Positions 15,765 through 26,675 are shown, counted from the stretch's first letter. The stretch is 39,712 nucleotides of DNA from Prevotella sp. (GCA_016285055.1 JAEEPZ010000026.1:1-39712); one strand, 5' to 3'. Notes: generated by a model not told the origin, from the sequence alone. Program-made: numbers and translations.

Positions 15765-16520
15765 TTACTCATCGTCGTCCTGCATGATCAGGTAGTGCTG
15801 CAAGGCACCCGTCATCGAGGGATATTTGTCCGTGGGAGCCTGCAGGTCGAGGCGCAGCCCGGCATCCTGCGCAGCCTTGGCCGTAGCGGGGCCGAAAGTG
15901 GCGATGGCCACCTTGCCCTGGTCGAAGTTGGGGAAATTCTTCATCAGCGACTCGATGCCCGAGGGACTGAAGAACACCAGCATGTCGTAGTCGAAGTTCT
16001 TCACCTCGTCGTCGGTAAAGTCATTGCTCACCGTCTTATACATCACGCACTCCTTGTGCACCAGCTTCTTCGAGTCGAGCAGCTGCGTCAGCGAGTCGTT
16101 GTGCACATCGCTCATGGGCACCAGATAGCGCTCGTTCTTGTGCTTCACCATCGTAGGCAGCAGGTCGTCGACACGGCCCGTGGTGCCGAAGAACACCTTG
16201 CGCTTGCGGTACTGCACATATTTCTGAATGTAGAGTGCGATGGTTTCCGTCACGCAGAAGTATTTCATGTCCTCGGGAATGTTGCAGCGCAGCTCTTTGG
16301 CCAGCGTGAAGAAATGGTCGATGGCGTGGCGAGAGGTGAAGACAACAGCGGTGTAGTCGAGGATGTTCACCTTCTGGGTGCGAAAGTCGCGGGCCGTCAG
16401 ACCTTCCACTTTGATGAAGGGACGGAACACAAGCTCCACACCAAAACGTTCTGCAATGTCAAAGTAGGGCGATTTCTCGCTGGTGGGTTTTGGCTGTGAG
16501 ACCAGAATCTTTTTAATCAT
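15765..16520 (-). CDS. hemD: Uroporphyrinogen-III synthase
   Basis: The 251-residue HemD-family protein is expected to close hydroxymethylbilane into uroporphyrinogen III. Two similar halves can be seen. The first runs from KKILVSQPKP to VVFTSRHAIDHFF. The second contains LVFFSPSGIESLMKNFPNF followed by VAIATFGPATAKAAQDAGL, the typical HemD C-terminal motif. Sequence is weakly conserved in this family, but these hallmarks are clear. It is adjacent to rnpA (27 bases) and the DUF4271 gene (9 bases), an order common in Bacteroidetes. Confidence 0.9.
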   Translation of the reverse strand: MIKKILVSQPKPTSEKSPYFDIAERFGVELVFRPFIKVEGLTARDFRTQKVNILDYTAVVFTSRHAIDHFFTLAKELRCNIPEDMKYFCVTETIALYIQKYVQYRKRKVFFGTTGRVDDLLPTMVKHKNERYLVPMSDVHNDSLTQLLDSKKLVHKECVMYKTVSNDFTDDEVKNFDYDMLVFFSPSGIESLMKNFPNFDQGKVAIATFGPATAKAAQDAGLRLDLQAPTDKYPSMTGALQHYLIMQDDDE

Positions 16521-16529
16521 CAGAATGTC

Positions 16530-17291
16530 CTAAAAATTTACTTTCAAAAAATGTGCCAATATCAGCCACACGCCGCCGAAGGCAAGCAAGGGTGCTAATT
16601 CGAGGGCACAAAAGTACAAAAAAAATTGTAAAAGAAAAATCTTTTGTCTAAAAAAGATGCTCCAACCCTTATAAAATGTCAACGTTTTGCATAAAAAGAG
16701 GATAAAAGTGAAATAGTAGATACCATTTTGAACAGGGATTCGAAAACAAGCCATGACCCAAGGCAAAGGGAACAGCAGGACGCCTTCCAGGGCAGTGATG
16801 AAGAAAAAAGCCCTGCTCCATTGTAAAGTCTTTTTACCACCGAAGAGCACGGTGTTCACCATGCCGTAGACCGCCCCTTTCAGCAGGAGATAAGCCACGG
16901 AGAGGGCGAAGAAGATGGCCACCACAGCAAGGTTGCTGCTCACCACGAAGGTGCCGCCCTGCTCGCTGCTGGAATAGATGAACGAGCAGAGAGCCACCAT
17001 GACACACGTCATGGCAGAGAGGAAGGACAGCAGGGGCGAGACGCCGGAAGGCACATCATTGTCGTCGGCAGCCGAGGGGAAGAAAAACTCCTTGAAATGA
17101 TTCTTCACAGTGCGCATCGACCGGCCTATGACCACCACCAGCAGCACGCTGCAGGCCACCAGCAACAGCATGACCACATCGTCGTGGCGCACGTGGTAGG
17201 GACGCGGAGTGCCCACCTCGCCTGCCACGGGGGGCACAGAAAGATGGGTGGAGGGAGAATAGTCCTTCAAGGAGAATTCTCCATCCACCAT
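16530..17291 (-). CDS. DUF4271 membrane protein
   Basis: This 253-residue protein of the Bacteroidetes-specific DUF4271 family has unknown function. About seven hydrophobic helices lie from residue 35 onward, with KTLQWSRAFFFITALEGVLLFPL and the C-terminal FYKGWSIFFRQKIFLLQFFLYFCALELAPLL typical of the family. The start at 17291 (MVDGEF) leaves a 19-base gap to metK; an in-frame ATG at 17345 would overlap metK by 35 bases. Family members sit beside hemD, suggesting a link with haem synthesis or simple co-transcription. Confidence 0.85.
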   Translation of the reverse strand: MVDGEFSLKDYSPSTHLSVPPVAGEVGTPRPYHVRHDDVVMLLLVACSVLLVVVIGRSMRTVKNHFKEFFFPSAADDNDVPSGVSPLLSFLSAMTCVMVALCSFIYSSSEQGGTFVVSSNLAVVAIFFALSVAYLLLKGAVYGMVNTVLFGGKKTLQWSRAFFFITALEGVLLFPLPWVMACFRIPVQNGIYYFTFILFLCKTLTFYKGWSIFFRQKIFLLQFFLYFCALELAPLLAFGGVWLILAHFLKVNF

Positions 17292-17310
17292 CCAAGGCAC
17301 TCCGACGCTG

Positions 17311-18567
17311 TCAGAGGCCGAACTCGCGCCGAATGTCGTCCACACGGTCCAGCTTCTCCCAGGTAAAGAGTTCCACGTCGATGGTCTTCGTCTCGTGATA
17401 GTGGCTGGTGAACGTCTTCTTCACCACCTCACACTGGCGCCCCATGTGCCCGTAGGCTGCCGTCTCGAGAAACATGGGCTGGCGCAGCTTCAGGCTGCGC
17501 TCGATGGCTTTCGGACGCAGGTCGAACAGCTTCTCTATGCGCTGAGCTATCTCGCCGTCGCTCAGCTGCACATGCGAGCGACCGTAGGTGTTCACATAGA
17601 TGTTCATGGGCTTGGCCACACCAATGGCATAGCTCACCTGCACCAGCATCTCGTCGCTGACGCCTGCGGCCACCATGTTCTTAGCGATGTGGCGGGCAGC
17701 ATAGGCTGCCGAGCGGTCCACCTTCGACGAGTCCTTGCCGCTGAAGGCGCCGCCGCCATGTGCACCCTTGCCGCCGTAGGTGTCGACGATGATCTTGCGG
17801 CCCGTCAGGCCCGTGTCGCCGTGAGGACCGCCGATGACAAACTTGCCAGTGGGGTTGACGTAGTATTTGATGTCGTCGCCAAACAGCGCCAGCACCTTGG
17901 GCGAGTGTATCTGCTCCTTCACCCTCGGGATGAGGATGTTGATGACGTCGTGGCGGATGGTGTCCTGCATCGTCTGGTCGTCGGCAAACTCGTCGTGCTG
18001 GGTCGAGACGACGATGGTGTCGATGCGCAGGGGCGTGCCGTCGTCGCTGTACTCTACGGTCACCTGGCTCTTAGCGTCGGGACGCAGGTAGGTCATCACC
18101 TGACCCTCCTTGCGAATCTGCGCCAGCGTGCGCATCAGCAGGTGGGCCAAGTCGAGGCTGACAGGCATCAGGCTCTCTGTCTCGTTGCAGGCATAGCCGA
18201 ACATCATGCCCTGGTCGCCGGCACCCTGGTCGTCGTCGGTGTCACGGTCCACACCGCGGTTGATGTCCTGGCTCTGCTCGTGAATGGCGGTGAGGATGCC
18301 GCACGAGTCGCCGTCAAACTGATACTCGGCCTTCGTGTAGCCAATTTTCTTGATGGTGTTGCGAGCTATGGTCTGAAGGTCGATGTACACCTCGCTGCGC
18401 ACCTCGCCCATGATGACCACCTGTCCAGTGGTGACAAAGCTCTCGCAGGCCACGCGGGCATGAGGGTCGTAGGCCAGAAACTGGTCGAGGATAGCGTCGC
18501 TGATCTGGTCGGCCACCTTGTCAGGATGGCCCTCAGATACTGATTCGGATGAGAAAAAATATGCCAT
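17311..18567 (-). CDS. metK: S-adenosylmethionine synthetase
   Basis: The 418-residue enzyme makes SAM from methionine and ATP. Motifs are [15 protein letters not shown] (residues about 11-25), [33 protein letters not shown], the phosphate loop [19 protein letters not shown], and the C-terminal YGHMGR. The length is slightly above E. coli MetK (384), with a small extension in the middle (about 160-200). It is the first gene of the group running to yidD. No SAM riboswitch is visible: the leader is short. Confidence 0.97.
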   Translation of the reverse strand: MAYFFSSESVSEGHPDKVADQISDAILDQFLAYDPHARVACESFVTTGQVVIMGEVRSEVYIDLQTIARNTIKKIGYTKAEYQFDGDSCGILTAIHEQSQDINRGVDRDTDDDQGAGDQGMMFGYACNETESLMPVSLDLAHLLMRTLAQIRKEGQVMTYLRPDAKSQVTVEYSDDGTPLRIDTIVVSTQHDEFADDQTMQDTIRHDVINILIPRVKEQIHSPKVLALFGDDIKYYVNPTGKFVIGGPHGDTGLTGRKIIVDTYGGKGAHGGGAFSGKDSSKVDRSAAYAARHIAKNMVAAGVSDEMLVQVSYAIGVAKPMNIYVNTYGRSHVQLSDGEIAQRIEKLFDLRPKAIERSLKLRQPMFLETAAYGHMGRQCEVVKKTFTSHYHETKTIDVELFTWEKLDRVDDIRREFGL

Positions 18568-18595
18568 GATTCGTTATTCGTTTTGTTTGAGATTG

Positions 18596-18603
18596 CAAAA
18601 TTA
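18596..18603 (-). promoter_or_regulatory. -7 box upstream of metK
   Basis: The minus strand reads TAATTTTG, matching TAnnTTTG, 28 bases before the metK start codon. There is no -33 TTTG at standard distance. Confidence 0.5.
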
Positions 18604-18692
18604 GACAAAATTTTCGAGATGATGGACCTGTCGGGATAAAAAAGTAAACAAAAGCCACGAAAAAGTGATGTGATTCAACTGGCGCAAGTTAT

Positions 18693-18778
18693 GGAGTTAA
18701 AGGAGTTAAAGGAGTTAAAGACAATAGCGCTGCGCAGATTTTGGAGTTAAAGGAGTTAAGGGAGTTAAAGGAGTTAAA
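18693..18778 (+). repeat. GGAGTTAAA repeat element, two arrays
   Basis: Three nonamers at 18693-18719 and four at 18743-18778 are each followed by gacaatag. Flanking sequence (gcgcaag before; tgctatggctttcaagccagagacaaag after) matches the other family members. The right half with tttaactcc units is missing, so this copy is truncated. Confidence 0.9.
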
Positions 18779-18880
18779 GACAATAGTGCTGCTATGGCTT
18801 TCAAGCCAGAGACAAAGGGCATTGTTGGCGAAATAACATATATTCACATAGAAAATGACAGACTTTGACGGTTTTATTAG

Positions 18881-18888
18881 TAACTTTG
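18881..18888 (+). promoter_or_regulatory. -7 box of likely fhs promoter
   Basis: TAACTTTG matches TAnnTTTG. A TTTG lies at 18864-18867 but at only 13 bases, shorter than the usual 19-21. If used, the transcript would carry a 220-base leader containing the whole inverted repeat. Confidence 0.45.
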
Positions 18889-18926
18889 TCGCGCAAACAA
18901 ATAATTATTCAACTTTCGCAAGTTTT

Positions 18927-19104
18927 GGAGTTAAAGGAGTTAAAGGAGTTAAAGACAATAGCGCTGCTATGGCTTTCAACCCAGAGACAAAGACTTTTCA
19001 TGGAGAGTCATTTGTCTTTAACTCCTTTAACTCCTTTAACTCCTTTAACTCCTTTAACTCCTTTAACTCCTTTAACTCCTTTAACTCCTTTAACTCCTTT
19101 AACT
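18927..19104. repeat. Nonamer element with 32-bp inverted repeat, fhs leader
   Basis: Three GGAGTTAAA units plus gacaa (18927-18958) are perfectly complementary to ttgtc plus three tttaactcc units (19012-19043), across a 53-base spacer. The right array continues to nine full units and a partial one (19017-19104), ending 14 bases before the fhs start. It is the most complete copy of the family in the window. Confidence 0.93.
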
Positions 19105-19118
19105 AAGAAATAACTATC

Positions 19119-20802
19119 ATGATGAAGACAGACATACAGATAGCCCGTGAATGTGAACTGAAACCTATCGGCGACATTGCACAGCAGTTGGGCATTTCCC
19201 CTGAAGCCATAGAGCCCTACGGCCGCTATATGGCTAAAGTGCCCGTAACGCTGATAGATGAGACGAAGGTGAGCCAGAGCCGCCTGATATTGGTCACAGC
19301 CATCAGCCCTACGAAGGCGGGCATTGGCAAGACCACCGTCAGCATAGGTCTGGCGCTGGGCTTGAACAAGATAGGCAAGAAAGGCCGCCGTGGCCCTTCG
19401 TGAGCCCTCGCTCGGCCCGTGCTTCGGCATCAAGGGCGGTGCTGCCGGCGGCGGCTATGCCCAGGTGTTGCCGATGGAGAAAATCAACCTTCACTTTACC
19501 GGCGACTTCCATGCAGTGACGTCGGCCCACAACACCATCAGTGCCCTGCTCGACAACTACATCTATCAGCACCGCAAAGACGGATTCTCGCTGCGCGAGA
19601 TATTCTGGAAACGAGTGCTCGACGTCAACGACCGTGCCCTGCGTAATGTGGTGACAGGGCTGAGGGGCGACGGTGTGGTGTCGGAAACGGGCTTCGACAT
19701 TACCCCGGCGTCGGAGTTGATGGCTATCCTCTGCCTGGCCACCAGCGAGGAAGACCTGCAGCGACGCATTGAGAACATCGTGCTGGGCATCACTGCCGAC
19801 GGCAAGCTCTTCAAGGTGAAAGATCTTGGCGTGGCAGGAGCCATCACCGTATTGATGCGCGATGCCCTCATGCCCAATCTGGTGCAGACCACGGAAAACA
19901 CACCGGCCTTCATTCACGGCGGGCCATTTGCCAACATCGCCCACGGCTGCAGCAGCGTGTTGGCCACGAAGATGGCCATGACCTTCAGCGACTATGTGGT
20001 GACTGAAGCCGGCTTCGGCGCTGACCTCGGCGCTGAGAAATTCTTCGACATCAAGTGCCGCAAGACGGGACTGCAGCCACGGCTGGTGGTTATCGTTGCC
20101 ACCACCCAGGGCCTGAAGATGCATGGCGGCGTGGCACTCGAACATATCAAGGAACCCAACGCGAAGGGACTGACCGAGGGTCTGAAGAACCTCAACCGTC
20201 ACATACGTAACATGCAGGGGTTCGGACAGCCCGTCGTTGTCACCCTCAACCGTCATGACACCGATGTGGAAGAGGAGATAGACATTGTGCGTAAGAATTG
20301 TGAGGATTTGGGCGTAGGTTTTGCTGTCAACGATGCCTTCCTGCGAGGCGGCGAGGGAGCCGTGGAGCTGGCACAGATTGTTGCCGACACGATAGAGCGC
20401 CAACGGCCGTTGCCAATACGCTTCACCTACAAGGAAGCCGACCAGCTGGAGGACAAGATAGAAAAGGTGTGCAAGGGCATCTATGGCGCCTCAGCCGTGG
20501 AGTACAGCAAGACTGCAAAGAAGAAACTCGAGGCGCTGCGTGCCACATTTACCGACGAGGACGGTGTCATCGCCCATTATCCCGTATGCATTGCGAAGAC
20601 ACAGTTCTCTTTCTCAGCCGACTCTTCCCTTTACGGTTCGCCAGAAGGATTCACCATCCGCATACGTGATGTCATCCTCAACTGTGGCAGCGAGATGATT
20701 GTGGCCATTGCCGGCGACATGCTTCGTATGCCGGGGCTGCCCAAGAGCCCGCAGGCAGAGCGTATCACCATCGTCAATGGCGAAATAGAGGGGCTCTCGT
20801 AG
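19119..20802 (+). pseudogene. fhs: Formate-tetrahydrofolate ligase, split by one-base frameshift
   Basis: Together the two frames encode a full-length (about 560-residue) formate-THF ligase, which makes 10-formyl-THF from formate, ATP and THF. Frame one (19119-19403) gives the N-terminus through the P-loop [10 protein letters not shown] and ends soon after GLNKIGKK. Frame two continues with [27 protein letters not shown] and runs to the natural stop at 20802. One extra G near 19383 (aaaggccgcc, where aaagccgcc is expected) causes the shift. The rest is intact, with no other stops. This could be a recent inactivating mutation, an assembly error, or suppressed by +1 frameshifting; no classical slippery site is seen. 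The nonamer array replaces the normal upstream region. Confidence 0.9.
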
Positions 20803-20833
20803 GGGGAGCACCGGTTTTCGATGCAAGTGCGTC

Positions 20834-22819
20834 TTAGATTCCCGTGACGACGAAGCGGACTCCCTCGGTGTATTCGGGGTCAAGGGCGATGCTATAGCCC
20901 ATGGAGATGGCGAGGCGTTGTGCCAGCGGCAGCCCAATGCCAAGGCTGTGCTCGTCGGCATTGAGACGGACGAAGGGGTCGAAGATGCGCTCAGCATCAG
21001 CAGCGGGAATGGATGACCCTTCGTTGCTGACGGATATGGCATAGGTGCCGTCGGCATTGGCATGACAACTCATCAGCACGCTGCCGCCAGTGGTGTACTT
21101 GTCGGCATTGTTAAGCAGACAGTTCAGCAGCTCCTGCAACAGTGGGCTGACATTCACCATCACGTCATCGGCCACTTCTGTCTTGAACTCTTTGGCCAAC
21201 GTGCGGTTCTTCTCAATAGCCGAGGGACGCAGGTCATAACTGTTGAGGATGGAACGTGCTATTTCGTTCAACCCGATTCTGTCTGTCTTAGGCGACGGAA
21301 TATTATCGCTGTAGAGACTGAACAGAATGAACTGATGAGTAGATGTAGACACGCGGTATGCATCACGACACACTTCATTGCGCAGCTGCAAGTATTCATC
21401 GTGTGGTATCTGTCCGTTAGAATCAATGATGACCTCTGCTGTGCTAATCAGCGTGAGCAGCGGCGACCGGAGCGCATCCATGCAGATCTGCTTCTCTTTG
21501 TCGGTGATGCCCGTCGTTCCCTGGGCGTAGGATTCAAGCACAGGATCCATCAGCGACTCTATGCTTCGGGCTGCTGAGAGGATGTCGGTGTATCGCTTGG
21601 TTCGCTCTTCAGGATTCAGCATGAACTTCGAGTCGTTGAAAATACGTGCATAGCCCCTCAGCATGTTAATGGGAGACTTGAGTTTTTGCTGCATCGTACT
21701 GACAAAAGCGCGTCGAATGGCCTGTGCCGCCTCAGTGCTGCGGCGGGCCTCCTGCAACAGGAGGAACTGCTCCTTGAGCCGGCGGTTCTTCTTATAGCGG
21801 AAAATGAGCAAACCTATGAGCATAGCGATGATAACAATGGCCATGATGGCTACTACCCACAGCTGCATACGTCGTATCTCTGCCTTGTCATGCTCTGCCT
21901 TCAGCGTCTCGATGTCGTGCGTCATGTCCATCAAGTGGTCCTCCAGCACTTCGCGCTCGGCAATTTGCAGAAGGCTGTCTTTTATCGCTGAGGCACGAAA
22001 TGCCTGTTGCCAGTCGCCCATTTGCTCATAGACGTTGACGCGCAGCTCAGTAGCAGTTAGTGGCACGTCGATGGAGTCGCACCAGGCAAGGGCACACTGA
22101 TAGTCGTTCTGCATGAGACAGTGGCACACCATCACCTGCTGTAGATTGGCGGCGTTGAACTGCTCTGGCAGATGCTGGCGGATGCTGTCATACTGTGCGT
22201 AATAGCGGTCGAAGGACTCGCGGTCGCCCATCTTGTTGGCAATGATGCAACGGTAGCCTAACACGCCGCTTTCGTACAACGGGTTTTGCAACATTTGCTG
22301 TGGCAGGCTGTCAAGACATGCCATGGCCTCGGCGGGCTGCTTGAAACTGAGTGACTGCGCTAACGAGAGGTAAATATTGAATGCTGTCACAGGATCCTTC
22401 TCCACATCGATGCCCTGCAGTGCAAGCCGGAAGTGCTTCTCGCCCATCTCTGGCTGGTTGCGACCGTTATAGAAGAATCCCAGCCCCATGTTAGAGATGT
22501 AGAGGCATTGTTCCTGATGACGCTCTTTGATGTCGTCGGTGAGGTGGTGTATCTCGGTGAAAGCGCGATAGAAATGCCGGTGGTTGACCTCGTATATCAC
22601 ACGGTTCATCCACATGCGATAATACTTCTCCCAATCCTGACGTTCCTCCAAATAACTGATGAAGGCATCATGCGCCTCGTAGAAGGCCGAGTCGTTGCCA
22701 GCTATCTGCGCCTCCTGAAGGCGTTGCAGCATTGCCTGTTCCTGTGCGGAAGGCTGCTGTGCAACGCTAAGGGTTACACTTACCATCATCATAGCTATGG
22801 CTAACAATATTCTTTTCAT
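20834..22819 (-). CDS. TPR sensor histidine kinase lacking the phosphoacceptor His
   Basis: The 661-residue protein has a signal peptide (MKRILLAIAMMMVSVTLSVAQ), a periplasmic region of TPR-like helical pairs (about 25-310), one membrane helix (about 320-342), a coiled linker, a HisKA-like helix and a HATPase domain to the C-terminus. The N-box LLNNADKYT (about 570), F-box IFDPFVR and G2 box GIGLPLAQRLA are present; the G1 box is NEGSS instead of DTGxG. At the phosphorylation site the sequence is MQQKLKSPINML, where SHEIRTPLN would be typical, so the histidine is Gln378. No response regulator is adjacent. The start at 22819 is chosen for the signal peptide. It converges on fhs with 31 bases between. 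Confidence 0.87.
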   Translation of the reverse strand: MKRILLAIAMMMVSVTLSVAQQPSAQEQAMLQRLQEAQIAGNDSAFYEAHDAFISYLEERQDWEKYYRMWMNRVIYEVNHRHFYRAFTEIHHLTDDIKERHQEQCLYISNMGLGFFYNGRNQPEMGEKHFRLALQGIDVEKDPVTAFNIYLSLAQSLSFKQPAEAMACLDSLPQQMLQNPLYESGVLGYRCIIANKMGDRESFDRYYAQYDSIRQHLPEQFNAANLQQVMVCHCLMQNDYQCALAWCDSIDVPLTATELRVNVYEQMGDWQQAFRASAIKDSLLQIAEREVLEDHLMDMTHDIETLKAEHDKAEIRRMQLWVVAIMAIVIIAMLIGLLIFRYKKNRRLKEQFLLLQEARRSTEAAQAIRRAFVSTMQQKLKSPINMLRGYARIFNDSKFMLNPEERTKRYTDILSAARSIESLMDPVLESYAQGTTGITDKEKQICMDALRSPLLTLISTAEVIIDSNGQIPHDEYLQLRNEVCRDAYRVSTSTHQFILFSLYSDNIPSPKTDRIGLNEIARSILNSYDLRPSAIEKNRTLAKEFKTEVADDVMVNVSPLLQELLNCLLNNADKYTTGGSVLMSCHANADGTYAISVSNEGSSIPAADAERIFDPFVRLNADEHSLGIGLPLAQRLAISMGYSIALDPEYTEGVRFVVTGI

Positions 22820-22876
22820 AGCTAATTCCAAATACTTGATTATCCTCCTAATTATTGACAATTTGAAATAACGGTG

Positions 22877-22884
22877 CAAAGCTA
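22877..22884 (-). promoter_or_regulatory. -7 box upstream of the sensor kinase gene
   Basis: The minus strand reads TAGCTTTG, matching TAnnTTTG, 57 bases before the start. The -33 element is not evident. Confidence 0.4.
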
Positions 22885-22990
22885 CAAAAAAAAAGTGAAA
22901 CGAGCAACTGCTAAGGAATAATAAATTGTAGTTTTTGCATATTCTGCTTTGTTTTTTGCGAATTCCGCATCATAGCCACCGAAACCTACC

Positions 22991-23020
22991 AAAAAGCGCC
23001 GCAGATTTCTCTGCAGCGCT
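22991..23020 (-). terminator. Terminator of the sdh operon
   Basis: An 11-base stem agcgccgcaga / tctgcagcgct, with one mismatch and a tetraloop, is followed on the minus strand directly by TTTTT. It lies 26 bases after the sdhB stop. This is a standard intrinsic terminator. Confidence 0.85.
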
Positions 23021-23045
23021 CTTAATAATTAATATGTACGTAAGA

Positions 23046-23804
23046 TTAGTCGGCGAGCTTTGCCTTGATCATCTCGCGGTTGAGGCGGGCGACGTTGGCG
23101 ATGGTCTCGTTCTTCGGGCAGACGGCCTCGCAGGCGCGGGTATTGGTGCAGTTGCCGAAGCCGAGCTCGTCCATCTTGGCAATCATGTTCTTCACGCGGC
23201 GGGCAGCCTCTACGCGACCCTGGGGAAGGAGGGCAAGCTGAGACACTTTCGACGAGACGAAGAGCATGGCGGAGCCGTTCTTACAAGCAGCGACGCAGGC
23301 ACCGCAGCCGATGCAGCTGGCGCAGTCCATAGCCTCGTCGGCATCCTCCTTGGGGATGAGGATGGCGTTGGCATCCTGAGCCTGGCCGGTGCGGATGGTG
23401 GTGTAGCCGCCAGCCTGGATGATCTTGTCGAAGGCGCTGCGGTCTACCATGCAGTCCTTGATGACAGGGAAGGCTGCTGAGCGCCAAGGCTCGACGGTGA
23501 TGACGTCGCCATCGTTGAAGCGACGCATGTAGAGCTGGCAGGTGGTGGCACCGCGCTCCGTCTTGCCGTGAGGCGTGCCGTTGATGTAGAGCGAGCACAT
23601 ACCGCAGATACCCTCGCGGCAGTCGTGGTCGAACACGAAGGGCTCCTTGCCTTCATTGATGAGTTCCTCGTTCAGGATGTCGAGCATCTCGAGGAACGAG
23701 GTGTCGTCGGGGATGTCGTGCATCTCGTGGGTGTCGAAATGACCCTCGTCCTTGGGGCCGTTCTGTCTCCAAAATTTGATGGTGAAACTTATATTCTTAG
23801 CCAT
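23046..23804 (-). CDS. sdhB: Succinate dehydrogenase/fumarate reductase iron-sulfur subunit
   Basis: The 252-residue electron-transfer subunit links the flavoprotein to the membrane cytochrome. The N-terminal plant-ferredoxin-type domain has the 2Fe-2S ligands CREGICGMC plus a later Cys (TTC). The C-terminal domain has [14 protein letters not shown] and [13 protein letters not shown] for the 4Fe-4S and 3Fe-4S clusters. In anaerobic Bacteroidales the complex mainly works as a menaquinol:fumarate reductase making succinate. It is the last gene of sdhC-sdhA-sdhB, 22 bases from sdhA, followed by a terminator. Confidence 0.96.
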   Translation of the reverse strand: MAKNISFTIKFWRQNGPKDEGHFDTHEMHDIPDDTSFLEMLDILNEELINEGKEPFVFDHDCREGICGMCSLYINGTPHGKTERGATTCQLYMRRFNDGDVITVEPWRSAAFPVIKDCMVDRSAFDKIIQAGGYTTIRTGQAQDANAILIPKEDADEAMDCASCIGCGACVAACKNGSAMLFVSSKVSQLALLPQGRVEAARRVKNMIAKMDELGFGNCTNTRACEAVCPKNETIANVARLNREMIKAKLAD

Positions 23805-23826
23805 TGTTATATCCTTTCTTCATTAA

Positions 23827-25806
<1,980 letters not shown>

Positions 25807-25844
25807 AACTTTAATTTTCGATTTACTGATTTTCGATTTTCATT

Positions 25845-26621
25845 TTACTTACCGCAGGCAGCAGCGGCATCTTTGCAGCAGTCGACAGCCTGATGGCAGC
25901 AGTCGGCAACAGCACCGCCGTCGCAGCAAGCTGCAGCATCGCAGAGCGAAGGAGCGCAACCGAAAGCAAAGGCCAGCACCACTACGAGGAATCCCAGCAT
26001 GAGCAGTGTGACATAAATCAGGCCGATGACCTTCCAGCGGCAGAGCCATGTCTTGCCACTCCAGCCCAGGGTCTGCATAGCACTCCAGAAGCCGTGGCTG
26101 AGGTGGAACCAGATGGCCACAATCCAGATGACGTAGAGCACCACATAGACGGGGCAAGAGAAAGTCTGGATGATCAGCTCAAAGCCGTGTGTCGGGGGAA
26201 TGGGAGTAGAGATGTGCAACAGTTCTGCGAACATCATGTTGTACCAGAAATTGAACAGGTGCAGCAGCAGTCCGAGTAAGATGATGATGCCCAGGACGAG
26301 CATGTTCTTCGATGCCCATTCCACCTTGCCTGCGTTCACCGTTGTGGCCACTTCGTAGCGGTTGTCGCCACGTGCGGTACGGTTCTGCGCCGTCAGGATG
26401 AAGGCATAGACGATGTGAATGACGGCCAGAGCGGCCAGTCCCAGAGTAGCAGCCACGGCATACCAGTTGGCGCCGAGCAGTTCGCAGATAGCGTTGTAAG
26501 CCTTTCCTGAGAATAGGGCTACAATGTTCATGGCGCAGTGGAACGTCAAGAACAAGATGAGCGCAATGCCAGTGACGGACATTACAACCTTCCTGCCAAT
26601 AGATGAATTAAATAACCACAT
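25845..26621 (-). CDS. sdhC: Succinate dehydrogenase/fumarate reductase cytochrome b subunit with Cys-rich tail
   Basis: This 258-residue membrane anchor has five hydrophobic helices and conserved histidines (FHCAMNIV, HIVYAF, HLFNFW, HLSHGFWSA), as in single-subunit diheme cytochrome b558 anchors. It passes electrons from menaquinol to the iron-sulfur subunit. After the last helix the protein continues with an unusual 37-residue tail (222-258) holding nine cysteines, six of them in three adjacent further CC pairs after the first few. It is rich in Ala, Asp and Gly. The tail is not part of the core fold and its role is unknown. First gene of the operon, with a consensus promoter upstream. Confidence 0.93.
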   Translation of the reverse strand: MWLFNSSIGRKVVMSVTGIALILFLTFHCAMNIVALFSGKAYNAICELLGANWYAVAATLGLAALAVIHIVYAFILTAQNRTARGDNRYEVATTVNAGKVEWASKNMLVLGIIILLGLLLHLFNFWYNMMFAELLHISTPIPPTHGFELIIQTFSCPVYVVLYVIWIVAIWFHLSHGFWSAMQTLGWSGKTWLCRWKVIGLIYVTLLMLGFLVVVLAFAFGCAPSLCDAAACCDGGAVADCCHQAVDCCKDAAAACGK

Positions 26622-26675
26622 AGTTTAGATTTTAAAAATAATTATTATTAAGTATGTATGTGTGCATTTGGGCTA

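Larger units (their letters stand above)
18568..19118. other. Repeat-rich region between metK and fhs
   Basis: No gene is supported here. The region holds the metK promoter, one nonamer element (18680-18810), a likely fhs promoter (18881-18888), and a second, inverted-repeat-bearing nonamer element that runs up to the fhs start. Reading frames of about 82 residues made of Ser-Phe-Asn or Leu-Thr-Pro triplets are repeat translations. Confidence 0.8.

Noticed and set aside
17395..18543. 382-residue open frame on plus, opposite metK
   Set aside because: Antisense shadow of an unmistakable MetK.
18568..18680. SAM riboswitch upstream of metK
   Set aside because: The leader from the -7 box to the start is under 30 bases, too short for any known SAM riboswitch.
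18855..19113. Two open frames of repeating Ser-Phe-Asn and Leu-Thr-Pro
   Set aside because: They are translations of the nonamer array; any frame of a nine-base unit without stops stays open.
19300..19345. Unusual P-loop ([10 protein letters not shown]) in Fhs as a sign of inactivation
   Set aside because: I recall the same variant in other Bacteroidetes Fhs proteins, so it is probably normal for the phylum; only the frameshift is odd.
19377..19392. Programmed frameshift in fhs
   Set aside because: Restoring the frame needs a +1 shift; no slippery heptamer, rare-codon hungry site or stop at the shift point is seen, so mutation or error is simpler.
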